DNA from: Torymus aiolomorphi | Lineage: Eukaryota; Arthropoda; Insecta; Hymenoptera; Torymidae | Direction of reading: 5' to 3' | Length of the DNA stretch: 64,000 nt | Assembly (NCBI GenBank): GCA_036365515.1 | Contig: CM070874.1 | Span: forward strand, 215,502,942 to 215,566,941 | Part shown: in pieces, positions 56,263-64,000 of the stretch | How the letters are laid out: every line of letters begins with the position of its first letter | Position numbering within the stretch: position 1 is the first letter of the stretch | The notes under the pieces: generated by a model | What the model saw: only the letters and a program-made list of their open reading frames with translations | Databases searched by the model: none | What the model was told of the DNA's origin: nothing | Made by a program: the position numbers and the translations under genes

Positions 56263-58381
56263 TATAAATAACAAACATAATTCTCGATTAAACAGTAAGT
56301 TTGATGTCTTAGAAAAAAAACAACGTAAGGTTAACCCGTCTCCAGAGAGCATTGACCAAAACAAAAGCAAATGGCTTGTCAATCTCACGGACGTTGAACT
56401 ACCGAATGATGTGTTTGAAATACTCAGCTTAGGCGATAAATATAACTATACTGGGAACATTCAAAAAGAAAGTTATTTTTCAATTTTTAAAGAAGTAGAA
56501 AATTTTATTAACATACATGTTCCAGATAGTTTCGACCACTTAAGAAATAAAGTTCTTATGACAATAAATAAATTTGTGAATACAGATAGACATAAAGAAC
56601 GAAGAGAATTCGAGTTTGAATGCAAAATAGAAAACACAAAATTATTTTTAAAAGAAAATTCAGATTTAATATGCACTAAAGCTGACAAAGGAAATTCTAC
56701 TGTGTTAATGTACAAAGAAGATTATATTAACAAAGTTGAATCTTCTTTACAAGATCCGACTTTCTATAAATTATTAAATAAAGACCCTTATAATGAGCTT
56801 ATTAAAAAAGTTAAAAAATTTTTCACTTCATGGAAAATGAAAGGTGCTTTTGACACAGCAGATTTTGCCCGTTTATCAAATTTAAAACTAGACAATACTT
56901 TACTATCACGTGCGTTAGTGAAAATCCATAAATCAAATTATCCTATAAGAATTATCGTTTCTTCAATTAACAGTCCGTTTTATGCCTTCGATAAATGTCT
57001 TAGCCTTTTTTTAAAAAAATACATACCTAAACCAAAATATTCTGTAAAAAATAGTATGGAAGTTAAGGGAAAATTAGGTACTATAACAATTCCTCTAGGA
57101 TACATATTAATTTCATTAGATGTTGTGTCTCTATACACAAATTTAGATTTCACTCTTATTTTAAATGGAATAAGAAAGAAATGGAAATATTTTAAAGATA
57201 AGATCAGTCTTTCTTTGATTGAGTTTTTAAATGGTATAGAGTTATTATTAAATTCAACTTTTTTCAAATTCAATGAAAAATATTACAAACAGCTTATTGG
57301 TTCTCCTATGGGAGGCAGCTGTAGTCCTCGATTTGCTGAAGTTGTCCTTGAGGAAGCTGAAGAAAGTTGTCTTGAAAAGTTACGCGACTCCATACTATTT
57401 TACTGTAGGTATGTAGACGACTGTTTATTAATTGTTAAAGAAACTGAAATTGACAATATTCTGAATACTTTTAATCAGTACAACGAGTATTTAAAATTTA
57501 CTATTGAGAAAGAAATAGACAAGAAACTTAGTTTTTTAGACATGCAAATAATTAGAGTTGATAATAGTTCTCCATTAACAAATTGGTATAGAAAACCTAC
57601 CTTTTCTGGTAGGTATATAAGCTTTGATTCACACCATCCTATTTCACAAAAAAGAGCTCTAGTCTTTTCCCTAGTTGGCAAAGCAATAAAATTATCCCAT
57701 CGTTCTTTTCATAACAATAATTTAACTTTGGTCAAGAAATTTCTTCTAAATAATAAATTTCCGTTGCAGTTTATTGAAAAAAATATTAAAAAAAGACTTT
57801 GTCACATTTTTAATAGTAACAACTGTAATAATATTACAAAAGCTTATACAAAAAATCCTTTAATTATACTTCCTTATGTTAATAATTTATCACAGTCTAT
57901 CAATAAGATTTGCAAAGAATATGGTATCATGCATGTAAACAATATGTCTAGCAAGCTAAGTTTCGTTAAATTAGGAAAAGATCCAATCAAAAAATCAGAT
58001 GTTACCGGTATTATTTACAAAATAAAATGTAATGATTGTCATGCTGGGTATGTTGGACAAAGTGGTAGAGCGCTAAAGAAAAGATGCTATGAACATAAAT
58101 ATTGCATAAAAAATGCGGACGAAAGATCTGCCTTATACATGCACTGCAAATACACAAAACATAATTTCGACTTTGAAAATGTTTCGATTCTTGATGTTGA
58201 GAAAAATAAATTCAAACGAGAATTTTCAGAAATGCTAAATATTTATGCCACTGCGAATAACATAAATCGCAAAACTGACATTGCTAATTTAAAATATTGT
58301 TACAAAAATAATATAAATGTATTACTTTCAATGCTGGAAAAAAAGAAAAAACACAAACATAAAATCAAAGGTTTACGTTAG
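56225..58381 (+). CDS. Penelope RT / GIY-YIG endonuclease
   Basis: A 718-codon open frame. RT motifs: TKADKGNSTVLM, LVKIHKSNYPIRIIVSS, ISLDVVSLYTN, GSPMGGSCSPRFAEVVLE and the catalytic RYVDD with YVDD at residues 396-399 (57410-57421). A Penelope-specific linker follows (FLDMQIIRVDNSSPLTNWYRKPT). The GIY-YIG nuclease starts at residue 595 (GIIYKIKCNDC) with GYVGQ at 608-612 and a C-x2-C pair typical of Penelope. Downstream EKNKFKREFSEML belongs to the nuclease core. The first ATG (56225) may not be the real start because the N-terminus lies in another frame. Confidence 0.9.
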   Translation: MTVFCFYRNTMTNINNKHNSRLNSKFDVLEKKQRKVNPSPESIDQNKSKWLVNLTDVELPNDVFEILSLGDKYNYTGNIQKESYFSIFKEVENFINIHVPDSFDHLRNKVLMTINKFVNTDRHKERREFEFECKIENTKLFLKENSDLICTKADKGNSTVLMYKEDYINKVESSLQDPTFYKLLNKDPYNELIKKVKKFFTSWKMKGAFDTADFARLSNLKLDNTLLSRALVKIHKSNYPIRIIVSSINSPFYAFDKCLSLFLKKYIPKPKYSVKNSMEVKGKLGTITIPLGYILISLDVVSLYTNLDFTLILNGIRKKWKYFKDKISLSLIEFLNGIELLLNSTFFKFNEKYYKQLIGSPMGGSCSPRFAEVVLEEAEESCLEKLRDSILFYCRYVDDCLLIVKETEIDNILNTFNQYNEYLKFTIEKEIDKKLSFLDMQIIRVDNSSPLTNWYRKPTFSGRYISFDSHHPISQKRALVFSLVGKAIKLSHRSFHNNNLTLVKKFLLNNKFPLQFIEKNIKKRLCHIFNSNNCNNITKAYTKNPLIILPYVNNLSQSINKICKEYGIMHVNNMSSKLSFVKLGKDPIKKSDVTGIIYKIKCNDCHAGYVGQSGRALKKRCYEHKYCIKNADERSALYMHCKYTKHNFDFENVSILDVEKNKFKREFSEMLNIYATANNINRKTDIANLKYCYKNNINVLLSMLEKKKKHKHKIKGLR

Positions 58382-58628
58382 CTTACAAATACACTAACAG
58401 CTCCCCACTACTCGGGTCACAATATAAATACGAGCTATCGCTCGGTTTGGACTTTAAATTTCCGAGAACTGCTGGCAGACGAGTCTCTGTGAGACATTAT
58501 TACGTACTTTTTAACGATGGTTTTATAAACCTATTAATTTATTGATAGAGGTGAGCAGTGTAAATCGTTATTCATTTAAAAGTGTAAAAAAATTTTCTTG
58601 TAAATTAAAACTTGTAAATTTCTATGTA

Positions 58629-58667
58629 GCCTTGAAAAGGGACATAATACATGTCCGAAACGTTGGG
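58629..58667 (+). ncRNA. Hammerhead-like motif in Penelope end
   Basis: CCTTGAAAAGGGACAT...ATGTCCGAAACGTT: a stem (GGGACAT/ATGTCC) between a TTGAAAA box and a GAAAC box. Penelope elements are known to carry hammerhead ribozymes in their ends. Here the first box is degenerate relative to CTGATGA, so catalysis is uncertain. The inverted copy is at 55523-55562. Confidence 0.5.
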
Positions 58668-58918
58668 TTAAGTTAAATAAAGATTTGGTTCGTTGGGTCA
58701 AGAAGAAGGAGTTTATTTATTCAACAATCACCAATACGAACAATCCTCTAATCTTTCACAAGATAATAATTATTTATAATAATAAAAAATAATAATTAAT
58801 AATAAATAAATTTTAAACGATAAATTTTCATGTGAAAATCAGCTGATAATCAGGTGCCGTTTTGGCACGATTATCACCTGATTATCAGCTGATAATCAAC
58901 TGCACTTTTTCAGTAGGG

Positions 58919-59175
58919 CGTAGACGCGCCACACTAAGCAAGAAATTTTATTAAATAAATTTTGAAAGCCAAGTAGCCGGGGACCCGAGATCCATGCCTA
59001 TAGGGCCTATAAGTTACATAGATGTGAGAGACTAAACAAGATGATAATTTATAAAATTCTTTAATCTAAATATCCGGGGGACGCAAGGTCCACATAAATA
59101 AGTGCGTTACGTAGACGTGGGACCGTAAGCTAGACAATTATTGAAAATAACTTTTAAACTCATGTAGCCAAGACG
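58919..59175 (+). repeat. Satellite array, forward, after the insertion
   Basis: About 2.7 units of the 93-bp satellite continue in the same orientation as before the TIR element, starting mid-unit at CGTAGACGCGCC. Confidence 0.8.
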
Positions 59176-59179
59176 ATTA

Positions 59180-59930
59180 TTTAAATAATTCTTTTCTCGC
59201 GCCCCGACTACTTGGGTTTGAGAATTACTTAAATAATCGTCCCACTCACTGTCGCCCATCTACGTAACTTTCTTATAAGCAAAGATCTCGCATCCCCGGG
59301 CTACCAGGGTTTAAAAATTATTTAAATAATATAGTCTTGCGTACTGCCGTACGTATACGTAACTCCCTTATTGGCGTGGATCTCGCATCCCCCAGCTACT
59401 TGGGTTTAAAAATTATTTAAATAATCGTCGTGCTTATTGTTGCACGTGTACGTAACTTCCTTATACGCGTGAACCACGCACCCCCGGCTACTTGAATTTA
59501 AAAGTTATTTAAATAATCATCCAGCATACGATCGCAAATCAATGTAACTCTGTTACACGCGAGGACCTCGCAGCCCCGGTCACTTGAGTTTAAAAGTTAT
59601 TTAAATGATCATTTAGCTTAGGATCGCACGTCTACGTAACTCCCTAATACGCGTGGACCTCGCGTCCCTCGGCTACTTAGGTAAAAAAATTAATTAAATA
59701 ATCCTCCAACTGACGGCTGCACGTCTACATAATTCTATTACGTGGACCTCGCATCCCTTGGCTACTTGGGTTTAAAAATTATTGAAATAATTGTATTGCT
59801 TATTGTCGCATATGTACGTAACTCCCTTATATGCGCGGAACTTGCCTACCCCACCTACTTGGGTTCCAGAAATATATAAATAATCGTCTTGCTTATTATT
59901 GGACGCCGACGTAACTCCGTCAGTCAGAAA
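59180..59930 (-). repeat. Satellite array, reversed orientation
   Basis: About eight units read as the reverse complement of the forward array (CTACGTAAC...CTTATACGCGTG...GGCTACTTGGGTTTAA-AATTATTTAAATAAT). The switch occurs within ATTATTTAAATAAT near 59175-59190, a palindromic word present in each unit. Confidence 0.88.
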
Positions 59931-60128
59931 GTAAGTAACTTTTCAGATTTCTGTCCTTTCTCCTATATGTTTCAATTGCTGCTGCCGCTTGTCGCTTATT
60001 AGTTTCACGAGTGTTTATATTATTATTTAAAGTCCGATCTGCTACTTTCGCGCGTTCCTACTCCCGTGGTTATTACGTGTAGGCGTAGACCGAAACAGGA
60101 AAACGTATCGCGCCGACTTTACCGTCAT
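59931..60128. other. Unassigned spacer
   Basis: No ORF, repeat or motif that I can support. Confidence 0.4.
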
Positions 60129-60532
60129 CGGCAAAGTTTTCTGCCGTACCTGTCACAATGTTTTCAATTAAATATTAATTGTTGAAAGCTTTTTCTTTAA
60201 TTCTAAGAGTTGAAGCACAAAGGTAAACTTATTCCTATTCCTTAATTCCTGGTCAAATTCTAGATAAATCTATTTGAAAATAAGGACGAAATTTGAAAAA
60301 TCGCAAAATGTTATATTATATTTTGCGGTTAATATAGTAATATACGAGTAATATGCGACGTTACGATTTTTCAAATTTCGTCTTAATTTTCCAACAGATT
60401 TATCTGAAATTTGACCTGTTATTAGGGAATAAATTTATCTTTATGCGTCAACTCTTAGAATTAAAGTAAAAGCTTTCAACAATTAATATTTAATTGAAAA
60501 CATTGTCGCCGGTACGGCAGAAAACTTTGCCG
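60129..60532. mobile_element. MITE with long TIRs
   Basis: CGGCAAAGTTTTCTGCCGTAC at the left is mirrored at the right end. Pairing continues inward for over 150 bp, with more mismatches, through AATATTAATTGTTGAAAGC and CGAAATTTGAAAAATCG. No coding capacity. The target duplication is unclear. Confidence 0.8.
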
Positions 60533-61612
60533 GTATAAGGCATCCCCTTAAGGGAATGTATAAGTCCCGCCGCTGTGCAACGTACGTCGCTCAGCGAACG
60601 GGCGAGGCATTCCAAAAAACTAATCCTTCTCCCACGTGGCAAAGTCCGCGGCGTGTAGTGCAAGGCGCACGAACGCACAACGACGAAGCCTGTGGGATTA
60701 TCCACCAGTGACGATTAATTTCGATTCGCTTCCACAAAAACCCCAATTTGCCACTGACGACAGACGCAACGATTGGTCCACGGAAAGTGACAGGTTACAC
60801 TACTAATGACTATGCGGACAAATTGAGGCAAAACTCATCAAGTGTTGGATCAATGCCAAACTCAGGTAACACTATGATACCGAATCTGCAAAATTTGAGT
60901 CCTTATTCATAAACCCACTCACCGGTGAGAAATGAGTTGGTGAGATGGTGAGTTGAGGAGTTGGGAGAATACTACTATCGCCTGTAGGTAGTATATGGGT
61001 AGTATTCTCTCAACTCCTCAACTCACCATCTCACCAACTCATTTCTCGCCGGTGTGTTGGCTTCGTAATAAGGGTCCAGAACATCAGCATGCAGTTCTCG
61101 ACAAACTTGCCACACATTAGTACAAACGGGCAGAATCTGTCAATGAACTTCCAGGACCAAAGTACAATTCCAAGCATGCAAAGTCCAACGTATAATACTA
61201 ATATCCGTCAAGTACAAGATTATAGTTTCAAAAGAATGAACCCTTCAATACCAATGCTTTCAATGGCTGCTCTGTACCATATGGCAATATGCAACCAAAG
61301 ATGAATCCTGTGAGGGCAATGGCGCAGCAGCAGCTAAACATAATGCTGCATAACCAGCAGGCCAAAGTATCGTCAGTTGGTTCAATAGACTCCCAACGAC
61401 CTTTGAATCAGCTCAGCTCACATAACGTTACCAAACACGCCCAGAACTACCCACCAATGGAAAATCCCAACTTCCATACGCACTTTCAGAAACCCATCGA
61501 AAGCTCGCAGTTCACGTACAATTTGTCAAAGGCTTGTCATCCAGGAGTCAGTTCAGCCAGGAGATCTCATGTACCAAATTTGTTAAAATTGAAAATTATT
61601 ATAAAATGCTTC
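60533..61612 (+). pseudogene. Fragment of an unrecognised Q/N/S-rich coding sequence with a MITE inside
   Basis: Collinear open pieces: a stretch at about 60770-60900 (KVTGYTTNDYADKLRQNSS, VGSMPNSGNTMIPNLQNL), 61089-61304 (LPHISTNGQNLSMNFQ, IPSMQSPTYNTNI) and 61289-61615 (NPVRAMAQQQLNIMLHNQQ, SQRPLNQLSSHNV). They are in different frames, with stops between, and share a low-complexity Q/N/S/P/M composition like an activation domain of a nuclear protein. I do not recognise the protein. It probably derives from a host gene. The last piece reads into intron-like AT-rich DNA after about 61590. Confidence 0.45.
60906..61068. mobile_element. Small MITE, TA target duplication
   Basis: TTCATAAACCCACTCACCGG at the left and its imperfect complement CCGGTGTGTTGGCTTCGTAA at the right, flanked by TA. 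The arms GAGAAATGAGTTGGTGAGATG pair with CATCTCACCAACTCATTTCTC over most of their length. Tc1/mariner-type MITE by its TA duplication; inserted in the coding-like fragment. Confidence 0.8.
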
Positions 61613-61701
61613 TAAACATGCATTCTTTTAGTTTATATATGGAAGAAAATATAAAAATATAAAGAGAAAACAACGATACTTAATATTGCTTTTGCTTTTA
61701 G

Positions 61702-61937
61702 GTACACTTCCTGGTACAGCTGTAGCCGATGAATTGGTTGCATCGATTAGACGTAAGTGTACACCAGAAGAAGCTTTAAATGTTTTAAATACATAAACAG
61801 GACCAGCAGAAAATGAGAAAACTTTTTCTCACAATCCTCTAAAGATTGATGTATTTCTACAGACGTTGTTAAATTTGAGCTCAAAAAGTTTTAGTCATAG
61901 CTTTGCAACTATTGGAAAATTCCATAATGTTTTTAAG
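61702..61937 (+). pseudogene. NCBP1 (CBP80) exon relic
   Basis: Directly after a TTTGCTTTTAG acceptor, the frame reads TLPGTAVADELVASIRRKCTPEEALNVL, then a TAA (61794-61796), then [20 protein letters not shown] and [15 protein letters not shown]. These match the MIF4G-repeat region of the nuclear cap-binding protein 80-kDa subunit. The stop and the lack of a donor site after VFK (61937) indicate a non-functional duplicated exon rather than the working gene. Retention of the intron acceptor suggests a DNA-level duplication, not a retrocopy. Confidence 0.75.
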
Positions 61938-62687
61938 ACATACTTTTTAAAATAATATATTTCTATTTTACATTTATTTGTATTGTCATGACATGTCGTT
62001 TTTTTAGGTTCTTGCTAAAACTGAAAAATCTAATATTTGTACCTATCTATTGAATTTAAAACATTTAAAATTTTGTTTTTTTTTAAAGTCAATAGATAAG
62101 TACAAATATTCAATTACGAAATTTTTGCTTTATTAAAGAAAGCAGACTTTTTAATTAATTTAAGTTTATCATTTTATTTGAAAATGTTGTTATCAAAATG
62201 TGAAAAATTTTTATACGAATTTAAAGTGCCTTATTATCTAAATAAATGTAAATATAGTAAAAACTGAAAAATAGAAAATAAAAATAACAAACTTTTAATT
62301 TATAACAGATTTTTATTTGAATTGTATATTGTCAACAATGTACATTATTTATTCTAATAAAAATCATTATCATTAATGATTATAATACATTAAAAGTTAC
62401 TCAAGAATAAAATGGTAAAAAATTTTTATTATTTTAAAAAATATGTTTAGTCTTTATTAAACTTAACCCATCATACGTCAAATAACATTGGATTCGAAAC
62501 TTGCTGTTTTTACTATAGCAAATTTCACAATCCTGAAATTGGCTTCGTTCGTTCGCTCCTCCGCCGCTAGGAAAAAACTAGATTTAGTGATTTCTCGCGA
62601 CTCACTGTAGGAATCTAGTTTTTTCCACGTTCCGAAGGATCCGGGGCCCACCACTGAATACATTATTTTTAGGAAATCTCCATATAG
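61938..62687. other. AT-rich non-coding with one short hairpin
   Basis: No gene. At about 62570-62626, GGAAAAAACTAGAT faces ATCTAGTTTTTTCC around a TTCTCGCGACTCACTG loop, a tidy 14-bp stem. Otherwise AT-rich. Confidence 0.5.
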
Positions 62688-62777
62688 ATGTGTGTGTGTG
62701 TGTGTGCGTGTATGTGCGTGCGTGTGTACGTGCGTGCGTGCATGCATGCGTGTGTGCGTGTGCGTGTGCGTGTGTGT
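62688..62777. repeat. GT/GCGT microsatellite
   Basis: Interrupted (GT)n and (GCGT)n tract. Repeat ORFs on both strands are artefacts. Confidence 0.95.
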
Positions 62778-63621
62778 CCGTATACGCGGATATCGCATGA
62801 TTTACTCGACCGATTTTAACCAGAGAGGTATCATTTTTTGCATTTTGCTTTCACAGTTGGGGTCAATACTCTATTTTTGTCAATATCGATTTTCATTTTA
62901 TTTATAGCCATTTTTCAATTTTGAACATTTTCATTTTCCTATATCTAAATATTTAGAACTAATATTCTTAATAAATTATGAATGCACTTTATGCAGGATA
63001 AAATTCTCTACATTTAAAAAAAAGTCTATAGCTATATTCTGTCATAAGTTATTAATAAAAACGTCAATTTTAAAAATAGGTTATATTTCGAAATTGAAAA
63101 ACGATATTGACATGAATATTTTTTTGATTAGAAAGAATATTGAGTACTATAATTTTCTAAATTTTCATGTTTTTTTATTGATTATTTAAAAAAAAAATAA
63201 TTTAAAAAAAGTGATTTTTTTTGTCGTTACATAACTAAAGTAAAATTTATTTAATCGCTTTGAAATTCCGTGTAGGGGTAGATTTTGTATACGAATCAAG
63301 TCCTTCCTTTGGGCTAAAAGATTGGTCCATACATTTTAGTGATATATGATATTAACATTTTTTTAACGTTTTTTTTTAATCTTAATTTCTCGAGTACAGA
63401 TCGATGCATTATCCTGAAATCTATAGACGAAATTGCCTTTGAGATAGGTAATATGTGTGAAAAATTTGATCATGATTGATTGATTATTTTCAATGTTATT
63501 TAAGATTGAAAATTTTCAAAATTTTTTCAACAGTTTTTTGAAATTGCAGTTTATTGAGAACGGTTTGTTTTTATATATAATTAAAATATTTTAATTGTTC
63601 TTATGTGTGGATTATTTTATT
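62778..63621. other. AT-rich non-coding
   Basis: Homopolymer-rich AT sequence; no ORF, repeat array or motif that I can support. Confidence 0.5.
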
Positions 63622-63957
63622 TTAATTATATATTGGGCAAATTTTAGAAGTAAAAAGTTTCATTATTACGCATTCATTTTTATCTATTTCTTCTAAAAAT
63701 ATAAAATAAAATTCTGTAACACTATTTATCCATTTAAAATCGTTGATTATTGTATCATTTATTTGAATATATTTATCGCTCTTCATGAATATATTAGTAT
63801 AATATCCAACATTAATTGTATTACCCTGATGAAGAATTGAACTTACAATTTTGTAATTTTTATTGCCTATTGTTATATTTATTTGTGGTATAATTTCAAT
63901 ATTATAATTTAGTATATTTTTTAATTCATACGAATCATTTATTATAAATAAATACAA
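63622..63957 (-). CDS. Short ORF, weak ubiquitin-hydrolase-like end
   Basis: A 111-codon minus-strand ORF in AT-rich DNA. The segment YKIVSSILHQGNTINVGYYTNIF, 14 residues, then INDTIINDFKWI resembles the C-terminal box of ubiquitin-specific proteases (Y-L-x2-V-I-x-H-x-G...G-H-Y-x-S...D-D). The His of GHY would be Tyr here, so a catalytic role is unlikely. The window ends 43 nt upstream of its ATG, so it may be the 3' part of a longer gene or a decayed fragment. The assignment is tentative. Confidence 0.35.
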   Translation of the reverse strand: MYLFIINDSYELKNILNYNIEIIPQINITIGNKNYKIVSSILHQGNTINVGYYTNIFMKSDKYIQINDTIINDFKWINSVTEFYFIFLEEIDKNECVIMKLFTSKICPIYN

Positions 63958-64000
63958 TTGTAGAATTAAAATTGTATTATTTTTTGGCTGTATTATATTT

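Larger units (their letters stand above)
55468..58724 (+). mobile_element. Penelope-like element with GIY-YIG endonuclease
   Basis: The left segment 55468-56040 is an inverted copy of the right end, including a reversed stretch of the C-terminal coding sequence and the untranslated end. Mirrored termini read TTGAATAAATAAACTCC / GGAGTTTATTTATTCAA. This inverted 5' copy is a known structural habit of Penelope elements. The copy is close to complete. Confidence 0.9.
54905..58918. mobile_element. TIR element inserted in the satellite, hosting a Penelope element
   Basis: Left end CCCAACTGAAGAAGTGCAG, right end CTGCACTTTTTCAGTAGGG, followed inward by mirrored ATCAGCTGATTATCAGCTGA and TTTTCACATGAAAA. 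It interrupts a TTACGTAGACG satellite word, with CG present on both sides. Without the Penelope insertion it would be about 750 bp and non-coding, so it is MITE-like. Confidence 0.75.

Noticed and set aside
53040..59930. 93-bp repeats as an rDNA spacer or CRISPR
   Set aside because: No rRNA sequence nearby, and no alternating spacers; plain satellite.
60490..60705. 71-codon minus-strand ORF
   Set aside because: Half lies in a MITE terminus and there is no recognisable domain.

Overview
The window looks like insect nuclear DNA, most plausibly from a hymenopteran such as an ant. It is AT-rich, full of TA/GT microsatellites, and crowded with arthropod-type BEL/Pao, Ty3/gypsy, errantivirus, Jockey/CR1-like LINE, Penelope and mariner sequences. 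A short exon-like piece matches the animal cap-binding protein NCBP1/CBP80. The species call is inference. I see no intact host gene; nearly all coding potential belongs to mobile elements. Layout: 1-5.5 kb holds a CT-rich minisatellite, a near-perfect palindrome, a 38-bp tandem array, a mariner relic, one copy of a ~970-bp dispersed repeat, and five unusual TA-flanked hairpin elements with a shared core and variable arms. 5.57-10.2 kb is one 4.6-kb foldback element whose arms mirror each other around a 12-bp tandem array. 11.0-12.2 kb is a broken transposase-like gene. 12.2-39.4 kb is a nest of insertions. A minus-strand gypsy element (5' LTR 38383-39445) is split by a plus-strand BEL element (17167-31192, TSD TCTAC) and by a LINE (32085-37620, TSD TCTACTTC). 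The BEL element is split by a nearly intact gypsy element (19149-24941, TSD ATTG) and by a MITE (29864-30422, TSD TTA). 41.0-49.0 kb is a decayed env-bearing errantivirus copy carrying a Penelope-derived insertion (43206-43824). 49-53 kb is AT-rich non-coding DNA with two MITEs. 53-59.9 kb is a ~93-bp satellite that flips strand near 59.18 kb. It is interrupted by a TIR element (54905-58918), which itself contains a nearly complete Penelope-like element (RT plus GIY-YIG). 60-64 kb has MITEs, fragments of Q/N-rich coding-like sequence, the NCBP1 exon relic and AT-rich DNA. The most informative signals are RNA-level features inside the elements. The young gypsy element has an A_AAA_AAC slippery site followed at 8 nt by a 7-bp stem and a 1044-aa Pol. 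Its leader holds two duplicated stem-loops whose stems differ by paired (compensatory) substitutions. The Penelope-derived insertion has three copies of the same unit; one retains an 83-nt GT-AG intron that the others lack, and the unit junction lies at a hammerhead-like GAAACGTC. The best candidate for something undescribed is the TA-flanked family at 1.28-5.52 kb: a conserved core sits in a hairpin loop while stems and arms change from copy to copy, the reverse of ordinary transposons.
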